This document shows positions 45,237-54,575 of a stretch of 64,000 nucleotides of DNA, piece after piece; positions within the stretch are counted from its first letter, which is position 1, and each line of letters opens with the position of its first letter. Below the pieces are notes generated by a model. That model worked only from the letters and a program-made list of their open reading frames with translations, did not search any database and was not told the DNA's origin. Origin of the DNA: Bacteroidota bacterium (lineage in GTDB: Bacteria > Bacteroidota > Bacteroidia > Chitinophagales > Chitinophagaceae); the NCBI GenBank assembly GCA_028875875.1, contig JAGWUV010000006.1, positions 1 through 64,000 of the forward strand. The letters run 5' to 3'. Made by a program: the position numbers and the translations under genes.

Positions 45237-45367
45237 TGGAATAAAAAATTGGGTGCTAAGTTAAGTATATTAAAAACTCCAGAAGGGTGATATTTCGCAT
45301 TTTTTTGAACATTTAAACGCCATCGATTGCGTTAAGGCATATATCTTGCATCTTCCTTGCTTTAATA

Positions 45368-46216
45368 ATGGGCTATATGGGGCACTGTAAAAAAAGAAGT
45401 ATGATTAGTTTTTTCTGGTGGATGCTGCTGAGCGGCCTTTTCAGTTGTAATACAATCAATGGCAACAATGCTTTACCTGTTTCGGCTAAGATAGTAACAG
45501 ATACTGCAAACAGGTTTGCGTGGAAACCTGTTCACTACGATAGTTCTAAAACATATATCTACCTCACTTTTGATGATGGTCCGCAACATGGTACCATGGC
45601 TTGTTTTGACCTGTGCCGTCAGATGGGTGTTAAGGCCACTTTTTTTATGGTGGGCCTGCATGAGCAAAAGAAAAGCGATGGAAACACCATTGTGGGGAAA
45701 ATAAGAGATGCCTACCCTCAGATTTTATTGGCGAATCACAGTTTTACACATGCCAATGATAAGTACATCTTTTTTTATAAACATCCGCAGATGGCAGAAG
45801 AGGATTTTTACCAGGCCCAGCAATCATTGCATGTTCCATATAAAATTGCCCGATTGCCGGGTAACAGTGCCTGGGTAAGCAAGGGGAGGATAAAAGCGTC
45901 CGGACTGGTGAAACCCGTGTGTAATTTATTGGATAGTGCAGGCTATAATGTGATTGGATGGGATTTGGAATGGAATTTCAATCATAAAACAGCTAATCCT
46001 ATCCAGAGCCCTGAAAAGATGATGGCGCTGGTAGATACCGCTCTGGTGCACAACAGAATGCATACAGCAAAGCACTTGGTAATTTTATCTCACGACAGGA
46101 TGTTCAGAAATCCTCAGTACACCGATTCACTGGCAAAGTTTATCAGCTTACTGAAACAAAGGCAGGATTTTATATTTGAAACAGTGGATCATTATCCGGG
46201 CTTAAAGCCTTTTTAA
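45368..46216 (+). CDS. polysaccharide deacetylase family (NodB) lipoprotein
   Basis: A 282-residue exported protein with the NodB domain: YLTFDDGPQHGT (catalytic Asp and metal Asp), the metal-binding HxxxH in ANHSFTHAND, a catalytic-region RLPGNSAW, and a C-terminal LSHD. The N-terminus looks like a lipoprotein signal (KKRSMISFF then LLSGLFSC). The start at 45368 supplies a positively charged n-region; an inner ATG at 45401 would give a shorter signal. Substrate (chitin/peptidoglycan/polysaccharide) unknown. Confidence 0.85.
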   Translation: MGYMGHCKKRSMISFFWWMLLSGLFSCNTINGNNALPVSAKIVTDTANRFAWKPVHYDSSKTYIYLTFDDGPQHGTMACFDLCRQMGVKATFFMVGLHEQKKSDGNTIVGKIRDAYPQILLANHSFTHANDKYIFFYKHPQMAEEDFYQAQQSLHVPYKIARLPGNSAWVSKGRIKASGLVKPVCNLLDSAGYNVIGWDLEWNFNHKTANPIQSPEKMMALVDTALVHNRMHTAKHLVILSHDRMFRNPQYTDSLAKFISLLKQRQDFIFETVDHYPGLKPF

Positions 46217-46274
46217 TTTTAACGATGTATATTTTGCTAAGTCTATTAACTTTATCATTGCAAAAAATTTAATT

Positions 46275-47042
46275 ATGGCATTATTTGAATCAGGAAATCC
46301 AACCCTTTCTCAAAAATTTTTTAACAAAACAGCCAATGCTTCTTTACAGGCACAAGGCATTATGAGTGTTCGCGGTACACTGAATAAATTCGGTTTTTTA
46401 ATGATGATGGTGATCGGTGGTGCTGTATACACCTGGCATTTGTATGATACCGGTAATCCTACTTTAATGAGTACCCTAATGATGGTGGGCATCTTCGGTG
46501 GCCTGATCGCAGCCCTGGGTATTACATTCAAACCTACCTGGGCAGGTTATTTAGCCCCCGCTTACGGTATACTGGAAGGTTTCTTCATCGGCGGCCTTTC
46601 TGCTGTTATGAACGATGCTTTCAAAGAAAAATATCCCGGCCTGATCATGCAGGCAGTGGGTTTAACCTTTGGTGTTGCCATCGCTATGTTCCTGCTGTAC
46701 AATTTCAGGATCATTAAGGCCACTGAAAAATTCAAGAGCATCATTATCACAGCTACTATGGGTATTGCAATTTTCTACCTGTTGTCAATGGTGGTTCGCA
46801 TGTTTGGCGTGAATATGCCTTTCCTGTACGATGCAAGTCCGCTTGGTATTGGTATCAGCTTATTTGTAGTAGCCATTGCTGCTTTGAATCTGATCATCGA
46901 TTTTGATATGATCGAACGTGGTTCCGAAATGGGTGCTCCCCGTTATATGGAATGGTACGGTGCTTTTGGTTTGCTCGTAACGCTGGTGTGGTTGTACATT
47001 GAAATTCTAAAATTATTAAGCCGTTTCGCTAAGAGAGACTAG
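46275..47042 (+). CDS. Bax inhibitor-1/YccA family membrane protein
   Basis: A 255-residue protein with seven membrane segments of the Bax-inhibitor-1-like (BI-1/YccA/YetJ) family, with the typical late segment LIIDFDMIERGSEMGAPRYM (conserved Asp pair of the calcium-leak pore) and YMEWYGAFGLLVTLVWLYIE. Bacterial members act as pH-dependent calcium leak channels or FtsH modulators; which applies here is unknown. Followed by a terminator. Confidence 0.9.
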   Translation: MALFESGNPTLSQKFFNKTANASLQAQGIMSVRGTLNKFGFLMMMVIGGAVYTWHLYDTGNPTLMSTLMMVGIFGGLIAALGITFKPTWAGYLAPAYGILEGFFIGGLSAVMNDAFKEKYPGLIMQAVGLTFGVAIAMFLLYNFRIIKATEKFKSIIITATMGIAIFYLLSMVVRMFGVNMPFLYDASPLGIGISLFVVAIAALNLIIDFDMIERGSEMGAPRYMEWYGAFGLLVTLVWLYIEILKLLSRFAKRD

Positions 47043-47069
47043 CTATAACAGTTGACAATTAAAATCACG

Positions 47070-47101
47070 AAAGCCATTGCCTTTGCAGTGGCTTTTGTTT
47101 T
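47070..47101 (+). terminator. terminator after the BI-1-like gene
   Basis: Stem AAAGCCA-TGC / GCA-TGGCTTT with a G-T pair and a CTTT loop, followed by TGTTTT. Confidence 0.8.
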
Positions 47102-47165
47102 GGTGCAAAACTCCGTTTTCGTGCATCTTGCATTACAAGTAACTTAGATGAATATTCTTTCAACC

Positions 47166-49157
47166 ATGCAATTCAACAGAGTAGGTTTATCGGACCAGGA
47201 ATTAATCGATGTATATAAACATTTGCTGTTGCCAAGAATGATCGAAGAGAAAATGTTAGTGCTGCTGCGGCAGGGAAAGATCAGTAAATGGTTTAGCGGC
47301 ATTGGGCAGGAGGCTATTGCTGTAGGGGCCACACTGGCTTTGCATTCCGATGAGTGGGTGATGCCTTTGCACAGGAACCTGGGGGTGTTTACCACCCGTA
47401 AGATGCCACTGCATCAATTATTCATGCAATGGCAGGGAAATAAAGAGGGATATTCAAAAGGGCGGGAAAGAAGTTTTCATTTTGGGAGCCAAGAACATTT
47501 TATCTGCGGAATGATCTCGCATTTAGGACCACAGCTGGCAGTTGCTGATGGAGTAGCCTTAGCATATCAACTAAAGAAGGAAAATAAAGTAGCGTTGGCT
47601 TTCAGCGGGGATGGAGGCACCAGTGAAGGTGATTTTCATGAAGCATTGAATGTGGCGGCAGTATGGGATCTGCCTGTGATCTTTTTGATTGAAAATAATG
47701 GCTATGGATTGAGTACACCGGTGAATGAACAATATCGTTGTGCCAGTCTGGTAGATAAAGCGAAAGGCTATGGAATGGAAGGTGTGCAGATAGATGGAAA
47801 CAACGTACTGAGCGTTTATGATACGGTGAAAGGCGTAAGGGAATACTGCATAAGAGAACAGAAACCTTATTTGATAGAATGCATGACTTTCCGGATGCGT
47901 GGCCATGAGGAAGCCAGCGGTACCAAATATGTTCCGCAGGAATTGTTTGAGGAATGGGGAGAAAAAGATCCTATCCGGAATTATGAGAGCTGGTTGATGG
48001 AGCAAAATGTTTTTCAACAGGAAGAAATCGATATAATTAAAAATGAGTTCAGGCAATATATCGAGACGGAACTATTGCTGGCCAACCAGTTTAAAAAACT
48101 GGAACCTGATACTGAAGAAGAACTGAAAGATGTATATGCTCCATTACCTGATGCTGTAAAACGTTTACCAGTACTACATGAAAATAAAGGAACCGAGGAG
48201 ACCCGTTTCATTAATGCGATACAGCAAGCACTTCGTCAAGCCATGGATCGTTATGATAATCTGGTATTGATGGGGCAGGATATTGCTGCATATGGCGGTG
48301 CCTTTAAAATAACGGAGGGATTGGTTGGTATTTTCGGAAAGCAGAGGGTTCGCAATACGCCACTCTGCGAAAGTGCAATAATTGGTTCAGCTTTAGGACT
48401 TAGTCTTGAGGGCTTTAAGAGTATGGTAGAAATGCAGTTCGCTGATTTTGTAAGTGTTGGGTTTAACCAGATCGTAAATAACCTGGCAAAGATTCATTAC
48501 CGCTGGGGCCAACATGCTGATGTGGTTATTCGTATGCCTACAGGGGCCGGTGTTGGTGCAGGGCCATTTCATTCTCAAAGTAATGAGGCCTGGTTTACAC
48601 ATGTGCCGGGCTTGAAAGTGGTGTATCCTTCTAATCCCTTCGATGCAAAAGGATTATTACTCGCAGCGTTTGAAGACCCTAATCCTGTTTTGTTTTTTGA
48701 ACATAAAGCATTGTACAGGAGCACCAGCGGTATGGTTCCGGAAGAGATGTACACCGTGGAAATCGGGAAATCTGCTATTGTTTCAGAAGGAACGGATATC
48801 AGTATCATCACTTATGGGATGGGCGTACATTGGGCCATAGAATATGCAAAGGAGCATACTGATATTTCCTTCGACATTACCGATCTCAGAACGCTGCAAC
48901 CGTTGGATTATAAAATGATTTCCCAATCCGTTCAACGTACCGGGAAAGTATTGATTTTGCATGAAGACACGTTAACAGGAGGGATAGGTGCAGAGATCAG
49001 TGCCTGGATCAGTGAACACTGTTTCGAAAGCCTGGATGCACCTGTTTTGCGTTGTGCCAGCCTGGATACGCCTGTACCGTTCAATAGCGAACTGGAGAAG
49101 AATTTTCTTGCCAAAGCAAGATTAGATGCTTGTGTAAAAAAACTAATACAATACTAA
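47166..49157 (+). CDS. 2-oxoacid dehydrogenase E1 component, fused alpha-beta (branched-chain type)
   Basis: A 663-residue E1 with both subunits in one chain. Alpha part: WFSGIGQEAIAVGATLAL, the thiamine-diphosphate motif GDGGTSEGDFHEALN ... IENNGYGLSTP, and FRMRGHEEASG. Beta part from about residue 340: GQDIAAYGGAFKITEGL, NTPLCESAIIGSALG, MEMQFADF-like MVEMQFADFVSVGFNQ and RMPTGAGVGAGPFHSQSNE. Such fused chains are usual for branched-chain 2-oxoacid dehydrogenases in Bacteroidota. E2 and E3 are not in the window. An ATG 18 nt upstream (47148) is an alternative start. Confidence 0.92.
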   Translation: MQFNRVGLSDQELIDVYKHLLLPRMIEEKMLVLLRQGKISKWFSGIGQEAIAVGATLALHSDEWVMPLHRNLGVFTTRKMPLHQLFMQWQGNKEGYSKGRERSFHFGSQEHFICGMISHLGPQLAVADGVALAYQLKKENKVALAFSGDGGTSEGDFHEALNVAAVWDLPVIFLIENNGYGLSTPVNEQYRCASLVDKAKGYGMEGVQIDGNNVLSVYDTVKGVREYCIREQKPYLIECMTFRMRGHEEASGTKYVPQELFEEWGEKDPIRNYESWLMEQNVFQQEEIDIIKNEFRQYIETELLLANQFKKLEPDTEEELKDVYAPLPDAVKRLPVLHENKGTEETRFINAIQQALRQAMDRYDNLVLMGQDIAAYGGAFKITEGLVGIFGKQRVRNTPLCESAIIGSALGLSLEGFKSMVEMQFADFVSVGFNQIVNNLAKIHYRWGQHADVVIRMPTGAGVGAGPFHSQSNEAWFTHVPGLKVVYPSNPFDAKGLLLAAFEDPNPVLFFEHKALYRSTSGMVPEEMYTVEIGKSAIVSEGTDISIITYGMGVHWAIEYAKEHTDISFDITDLRTLQPLDYKMISQSVQRTGKVLILHEDTLTGGIGAEISAWISEHCFESLDAPVLRCASLDTPVPFNSELEKNFLAKARLDACVKKLIQY

Positions 49158-49230
49158 TCAGGCCCGTACTGGAATAAGGCTAATTTATTCACTGCAAACA
49201 TTTGCAGAAATGGTTATGTAATATTTAGCT

Positions 49231-49238
49231 TACATTTG
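49231..49238 (+). promoter_or_regulatory. putative -7 promoter element of the 49298 gene
   Basis: TACATTTG, an exact TAnnTTTG match, 59 nt before the ATG; -33 element not clear. Confidence 0.4.
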
Positions 49239-49297
49239 CCGCGATTTAGGCTTGCTTGCCATATTATTTCACCAGTGTATTATTAAACATTAACTGT

Positions 49298-49552
49298 ATG
49301 GCAAACGAAAAATTAAGAAATGCTTGTTTTAAAGCTTTCGAAACCTTTAAAAAAATCAATGACCCTGCCTATTCCGATATCCAGTCTAAACTGGAATTTG
49401 TAGTGGGTAGTTACGACTACGACCAGAACCCGGTTGGGTTATACGAGTTCGGGAATGCGGCGTTACCCCTCTTAAAAGAGATCAAAGAAGCGAATCCAAG
49501 AAAAGTAACCAAGCAATTATTGACAGATCTGGAAAAAGCATTAGCGAATTAA
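49298..49552 (+). CDS. conserved-looking small protein, function unknown
   Basis: An 84-residue soluble protein, mostly helical, with an aromatic/acidic centre (VVGSYDYDQNPVGLYEFG) and a basic C-terminal helix. No domain recognised. The ATG at 49298 follows a promoter-like element and starts a normal coding segment (MANEKLRNACFKAFETF); the upstream part of the frame is not coding-like. A strong hairpin right behind it ends the transcript. Confidence 0.65.
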   Translation: MANEKLRNACFKAFETFKKINDPAYSDIQSKLEFVVGSYDYDQNPVGLYEFGNAALPLLKEIKEANPRKVTKQLLTDLEKALAN

Positions 49553-49560
49553 TACAATAT

Positions 49561-49594
49561 AGGACTTATCATTCCCCGGGATGGTAAGTCCTTT
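49561..49594 (+). terminator. terminator hairpin overlapping the end of the convergent acylase gene
   Basis: A long stem (AGGACTTA / TAAGTCCT plus inner CAT/ATG and CCC/GGG with G-T pairs) followed by TTTC. The stop codon of the minus-strand acylase gene (49569-49571) lies inside the stem, so the hairpin also belongs to that gene's coding end. Confidence 0.75.
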
Positions 49595-51779
49595 CTGCAT
49601 GCTGTAAAACATCTTCCTTGTAAAAGCATACGGGTTTAAGCAGCCCTTTACTGTACATCAGCGCCTGGTCTGTAAAGTGCTTAGAATCTATGTGCCCGCT
49701 TTCACCACCTGCCAATAAAGATTTGGCTGTAATCCTTTTACCAAATTCAACGGCACAGATAAAGCTGTTCCCATTTACGCCGTATAATTTTCTTGTATTG
49801 GGGTAAGTGCGGCTGGTATAAGAAGGGATTTGCCCCCATTGCGAGGATGTAAAACCAACAGGGATGCTGGGTTGCTGATCATCGAAGGATGGGTCTACAG
49901 TATTACTGATCCTTTGAAAACGGTTGATCTCTCCCCATTCCTTATTCCATGTGCCGTATCGGCTGATCAGATCATTTACAGCTTTGGAAAATTGTTCCAA
50001 TAACGCATGGCCGTTAGAAGAATTACCTGCGAATGAATTTATTCTTGTAACAATATCATACCCTTTATCATCTACCAAAGTGCTAAGGCTAATAATATTT
50101 CTTAATTGCATTCCCCATGTTACTGCCAGTGTTGTGGCAACGGATGATTCCCCTGAATGCAAATTCCATTGCCTCATTACTTCAATGGGAGCTTTCAATG
50201 TTGCAAATGAATCGTAACCGGAAGATTGATCATATGCTTTGAGTAAGGCAGGGATTAATTTTTCAAAGAAGGCAAGGTAGGTATCGTAGCCAGTGTTGAT
50301 CACTTTATCCAGTGTATAATTTTTTTCTTTATCCAAAATTCTTACTGCGTTAACACCTCTGAAATTTTCACCATCAGGTGCCATGTATGCAGGATAGCTT
50401 TCTTTTTTAGGACTTGTTATGCCTGTAACGGAAAAGGGTGTAGAGTTGCAATTCTGGATCCAGCCGTTAGCGGGATTGATTACATGCACTATTTCATTTG
50501 TTGTATGTAAACCTTTCCATTCGGTAGCTGTAATAGTGCCATCTACAGGTTTGTTCCAATCGAATTGCTTGTCTCTTACAGGAACATAATTTCCATGCCA
50601 GTATGCAATATTTCCCTCTGCATCCGCATACACGGTATTATTGGAAGTATTGCCTCGCATATCGAGTACTTTTTTGAAAGCAGCAAAGCTGTTCGCTTTT
50701 GTTCTGAGCCAGCTTTGTTCGAGGCTGATGATAGAGCGGTTGAAAGAACGAACACTGAGCCATTGCCCGTTTTTCCTGGCCATTACCGGTCCATGATGGG
50801 TGAATAATGTTGTGAAACCTTTTTCAAGAAGCCTGTTGTTTTCTTTGTAATGAATAGTAATGTTTTTTTCTGTTACTGGTTTTTGGGTATGCTCATATTC
50901 ATATATCCACCTACCGTTGAGATTTTTTATTCTTTCAATATAAGCATCTGAAACATCTACCTGGCTGGAGGTATGCATCCAGCCGCAATGTTCATTGAAG
51001 CCCTGGTATACAAAAAACTGTCCCCAGGTGACAGCGCCATAAGTATTCAATCCTTCTTCACTGATCATATGTACTTCCGGCCGAAAATAAAAAGTTACAT
51101 GCGGATTGATGTATAAAATTGCATGGTGGTTTTGTGTGATGGAAGGCGCAAAGGCAAAGCCATTAGAACCGGTAGGGTTTTCTTCTCTGCTAAAACTCAG
51201 TGTACCTGTTTTAGTAGTTTTAATATCTTTTTGAGATGTTGAAAGCGGATTACCATAGAGGTTTTCGAGATCCTTATCCGTTAATCCTGCCGTACTGATA
51301 GCTCCAATGCTACCGTCAGTCCATAATAAAGGATACCAGGGTTTGAAATGATGTAATAATGCAGGATGTGTTTCAGGATGTTTGTATAAGTAAAAATTGA
51401 TACCATCTGCAAAAGCATCCAATAAACGGTGCAGCCATAGCGGGCTATTTTGATAATCTTTTACTGCATCTGCAGAATCAATCACAAGGCGGGTTAACAG
51501 GTCATTGTAAATATCTTTTGAGCCATTCACTTCAGCGAGCCTGCCAAGCTTCTCGATATAATTCATTTCTACACGGTTGAAATCATCCTCACACTGTGCA
51601 TACATCAACCCAAAAACCGCATCTGCATCTGTTTTGCCGTATATATGTGGAATGCCCCAATTGTCGCGAATAATCGTTACATACTTCGCTTCATTTTCAC
51701 AACGTTGTATATCCTTGCCTGTAAAATGTTGTGCGGTTAGTTGTAGGGGGAACAATAAAATGAGGATCATTTTTTTCAT
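49569..51779 (-). CDS. penicillin acylase family protein (S45, Ntn hydrolase)
   Basis: A 736-residue exported acylase precursor (signal peptide about 1-16, ending LTAQ). It begins the S45 pattern IIRDNWGIPHIYGKTDADAV and carries the self-cleavage site and new N-terminal Ser in NPTGSNGFAFAP. The beta chain shows ILYINPHVTFYFR and the YADAEGNIAYWHGN segment. Members cleave acyl side chains from penicillins, acyl-homoserine lactones or N-acyl amino acids. It is 6 nt downstream of a D-aminoacylase gene, so the pair probably de-acylates related compounds. Confidence 0.88.
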   Translation of the reverse strand: MKKMILILLFPLQLTAQHFTGKDIQRCENEAKYVTIIRDNWGIPHIYGKTDADAVFGLMYAQCEDDFNRVEMNYIEKLGRLAEVNGSKDIYNDLLTRLVIDSADAVKDYQNSPLWLHRLLDAFADGINFYLYKHPETHPALLHHFKPWYPLLWTDGSIGAISTAGLTDKDLENLYGNPLSTSQKDIKTTKTGTLSFSREENPTGSNGFAFAPSITQNHHAILYINPHVTFYFRPEVHMISEEGLNTYGAVTWGQFFVYQGFNEHCGWMHTSSQVDVSDAYIERIKNLNGRWIYEYEHTQKPVTEKNITIHYKENNRLLEKGFTTLFTHHGPVMARKNGQWLSVRSFNRSIISLEQSWLRTKANSFAAFKKVLDMRGNTSNNTVYADAEGNIAYWHGNYVPVRDKQFDWNKPVDGTITATEWKGLHTTNEIVHVINPANGWIQNCNSTPFSVTGITSPKKESYPAYMAPDGENFRGVNAVRILDKEKNYTLDKVINTGYDTYLAFFEKLIPALLKAYDQSSGYDSFATLKAPIEVMRQWNLHSGESSVATTLAVTWGMQLRNIISLSTLVDDKGYDIVTRINSFAGNSSNGHALLEQFSKAVNDLISRYGTWNKEWGEINRFQRISNTVDPSFDDQQPSIPVGFTSSQWGQIPSYTSRTYPNTRKLYGVNGNSFICAVEFGKRITAKSLLAGGESGHIDSKHFTDQALMYSKGLLKPVCFYKEDVLQHAERTYHPGE

Positions 51780-51785
51780 AGCTTA

Positions 51786-53348
51786 TCATTCTTTTCTTAA
51801 AGCTTTCCCGTTGCGGGCGCCATTGTGTTTTCCATTATCGATGGTTACCTGTCCGTTTACTAACACATATTTGAAGCCGGTGCTGTACTGGTGAGGTTTC
51901 TCATAAGTAGATAAATCTTTTACGGTAGCGGCATCAAATACAAGAATATCAGCTGCAAAGCCTTCACGTAACAATCCACGGTCTTTTAACTGAAATTTCA
52001 GTGCAGGCAAAGAGGTCATTCGTCGGATGGCTTCTTCTAAACTAAATAGGTGTTTTTCTCTAACGTATTCACTAAGTATTCTTGCAATGGTGCCGTATCC
52101 TCTTGGGTGCGGGGCACCTTGTCCAAAAACCCGTATACCTGCATCGCTGGCAAACATATTGAAGGGGTATTGCATAATTCTTTCTACATCTTCTTCTCCC
52201 ATACCATGAAATACCATTGCAGCACCACCTTGTTTGATCATTTCCATTACGGTAAGAGTTTCCTGTTGGGCATTGTGTTTTCTTCCTTTCAGCATATTAA
52301 TGGCTTCGATACTTTTCCCGTTGTAAGTAGTATCTGCTTTAAAGTAAGCGACTACCGGATAGTTGAAATGTTTCAACTTTCTTTTCTTCAGTTTGGCAAG
52401 CATGTAGCGGGTTACCTGTTTTTGTATGGCAGGATCATTAAGCCTGGCGTTCACAGAATCCTGGCTATCGGCTAAAACCCAGTCAGGCAGTAATGTTCCA
52501 AGATTGGTACTGCTGGCGGTATAAGGGTATTGATCGATTGTAACATCAATCCCTTCTTCCCTGGCCTTGATAATCATTGGTAAGGTTTCCTTGCTTCTTC
52601 CCCAGTTTTGCTGGCCGCTTAATTTAAAATGCGAAATTTCTACGGGCATCTTTGCCTCTTTTCCAATATACAGCGCTTCATTAATGGCTTGCGTTACGCT
52701 GTCGCCTTCATCCCGCATATGACTTGCATATACGCCATTATACTTAGCCGCTGCTTTAGCCAAACGAAGCACTTCTTCCGTTGTACTGTAAGTGCCTGGT
52801 ATATAGATGAGCCCTGTTGAAAAACCTACAGCACCATCTTTCATAGCCTGTTCAACGATTGTTTCCATCTGCTGCATTTCCTGTTCTGTTGGCGCTCTCA
52901 TGGCAGTGCCCATCACGGCTTTACGAACATCATTATGACCGATCAGGGAGGCTGTATTGATGGAAAGATGAATACTGTCGAGCGTTTTGAAATACTGCCC
53001 GATATTGGTGTACGATGATCCGCAGTTACCGGTGATCACCGTAGTAACGCCATCATATAAAAAATTTTCTGCCAATGGATTTTTCTTCTCATCTCCCTCG
53101 CAATGCGTATGCACATCAATGAACCCTGGAGCAACAATAAGGCCGGTAGCATCAATTTGAGTGTTTGCCTGCCAGGTTTCTAATTTGCCCATAGCTAAAA
53201 TTTTTCCATCTTTTACGGCTATATCACCATAAAACCAGTTATTTCCCGTTCCATCGATAATCTTTCCGTGAAGAATCAATATATCTGCTTTTTGCGAATA
53301 ACTATGCAGGTATAATAATGTGAGGATGCACAGTATCGATTTTCTCAT
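51786..53348 (-). CDS. N-acyl-D-amino-acid deacylase (D-aminoacylase family)
   Basis: A 520-residue exported amidohydrolase (signal peptide about 1-18). Metal site: H80-x-H82 in APGFIDVHTHCEGD, the bridging Cys C109 in ITGNCGSS, and later His/Asp motifs (VEISHFKLSG; ASDAGIRVFG; HPRGYGTIARIL). This arrangement, with the bridging Cys, is the D-aminoacylase type rather than the dihydroorotase type. It removes acyl groups from N-acyl-D-amino acids or acts on D-containing dipeptides. Operon with the S45 acylase. Confidence 0.9.
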   Translation of the reverse strand: MRKSILCILTLLYLHSYSQKADILILHGKIIDGTGNNWFYGDIAVKDGKILAMGKLETWQANTQIDATGLIVAPGFIDVHTHCEGDEKKNPLAENFLYDGVTTVITGNCGSSYTNIGQYFKTLDSIHLSINTASLIGHNDVRKAVMGTAMRAPTEQEMQQMETIVEQAMKDGAVGFSTGLIYIPGTYSTTEEVLRLAKAAAKYNGVYASHMRDEGDSVTQAINEALYIGKEAKMPVEISHFKLSGQQNWGRSKETLPMIIKAREEGIDVTIDQYPYTASSTNLGTLLPDWVLADSQDSVNARLNDPAIQKQVTRYMLAKLKKRKLKHFNYPVVAYFKADTTYNGKSIEAINMLKGRKHNAQQETLTVMEMIKQGGAAMVFHGMGEEDVERIMQYPFNMFASDAGIRVFGQGAPHPRGYGTIARILSEYVREKHLFSLEEAIRRMTSLPALKFQLKDRGLLREGFAADILVFDAATVKDLSTYEKPHQYSTGFKYVLVNGQVTIDNGKHNGARNGKALRKE

Positions 53349-53415
53349 AAAAGTGTTTGTAATGCATCAAATTAAGGAATCATTGGCGTAATGCCAACCA
53401 TCCATAATAAAACTA

Positions 53416-53423
53416 TACTTTTG
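53416..53423 (+). promoter_or_regulatory. putative -7 promoter element of prfA
   Basis: TACTTTTG, an exact TAnnTTTG match, 20 nt before the ATG. A small inverted repeat TTGGC/GCCAA (53383-53397) lies upstream. Confidence 0.4.
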
Positions 53424-53443
53424 CCAACTGAAAATTTTGAGGA

Positions 53444-54508
53444 ATGTTAGATAAGCTTGAAGCTATAAAAGCCCGTTTCGACCAGGTAGGTGTTGCCCTT
53501 ACCAACCCTGAAATCATTAATAACCAGAAAGAGTTTGGTAAACTGAGCAAGGAATACCGTTCTCTGGAAAAGATAGTGAAGCCTTTTGAGGAATATAAAA
53601 AAGTGCTGGATGACTATTCATTTGCCAAAGAAAGCCTGAATGGCACTGATGAAGAGATGAAGGAGCTGGCCAAGATGGAATTGCCGGAGCTGGAAACCAA
53701 AAAGGATGAACTGGAGAAAGAACTTACCAAATTACTAATACCCAAAGATCCGCAGGATGATAAGAATGCGATCCTTGAGATCAGGGCGGGCACAGGTGGT
53801 GATGAAGCGTCTTTGTTTGCCGGCGATCTGCTGGGTATGTATTTGCGGTATTGTGCCAAGAAGGGTTGGAAAACGGCAATCGTTAGTGAAAGTGAAGGAA
53901 CCGTTGGTGGCTATAAAGAGGTAGTGGTGGAGATTACGGGTGAAGATGTGTACGGCACACTGAAATTCGAAAGCGGCGTTCATCGTGTGCAGCGTGTGCC
54001 CAATACTGAAACACAGGGCCGTGTACATACTTCTGCTGCAACAGTAGCGGTGATACCGGAAGCAGAAGAAGTGGATTTTGAGTTGAAGGAAAGCGATGTG
54101 AAAATGGAAACTGCCAGAAGTGGTGGTGCTGGTGGACAGAACGTAAACAAAGTAGAAACAAAGGTTTTCCTAACGCATATTCCTACGGGAACGGTGGTGG
54201 TTTGTCAAACTGAGCGTACGCAGTTGGGCAACCGTGAAAAAGCAATGCAGATGCTGCGTACCAAGTTGTATGAAGAACAGGTACGTAAGCAGGAAGAAGA
54301 GATTGCCAGGCAACGTAAAACCCTGGTAAGTACAGGCGACCGAAGTGCGAAGATCAGAACCTATAACTGGCCACAGGGAAGGGTTACAGACCATCGTATA
54401 GGATTGACTTCTTATAATCTTGATGCTGTTATCAATGGTGATATAGAAGAATTTATAGAGGCGTTGCAATTAGCAGAAAACACCGAGAAAATGGCAAACC
54501 AACAATAA
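53444..54508 (+). CDS. prfA: peptide chain release factor 1
   Basis: Terminates translation at UAA and UAG. 354 residues. The GGQ motif lies in [16 protein letters not shown], and the codon-reading P-x-T motif is PNT in [19 protein letters not shown], which marks RF1 rather than RF2 (SPF). The N-terminal coiled region and the C-terminal [16 protein letters not shown] are typical. No frameshift, as expected for RF1. Confidence 0.97.
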   Translation: MLDKLEAIKARFDQVGVALTNPEIINNQKEFGKLSKEYRSLEKIVKPFEEYKKVLDDYSFAKESLNGTDEEMKELAKMELPELETKKDELEKELTKLLIPKDPQDDKNAILEIRAGTGGDEASLFAGDLLGMYLRYCAKKGWKTAIVSESEGTVGGYKEVVVEITGEDVYGTLKFESGVHRVQRVPNTETQGRVHTSAATVAVIPEAEEVDFELKESDVKMETARSGGAGGQNVNKVETKVFLTHIPTGTVVVCQTERTQLGNREKAMQMLRTKLYEEQVRKQEEEIARQRKTLVSTGDRSAKIRTYNWPQGRVTDHRIGLTSYNLDAVINGDIEEFIEALQLAENTEKMANQQ

Positions 54509-54531
54509 GTTTTCATCTTTTCATAGAAATA

Positions 54532-54560
54532 AAAAGCCTCAAATAACTTGAGGCTTTTTT
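54532..54560. terminator. bidirectional terminator between prfA and galE
   Basis: An 11-bp stem AAAAGCCTCAA / TTGAGGCTTTT with a 5-nt loop; A-run before and T-run after, serving both convergent genes. Confidence 0.88.
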
Positions 54561-54575
54561 GTTTAGATTAATTTT

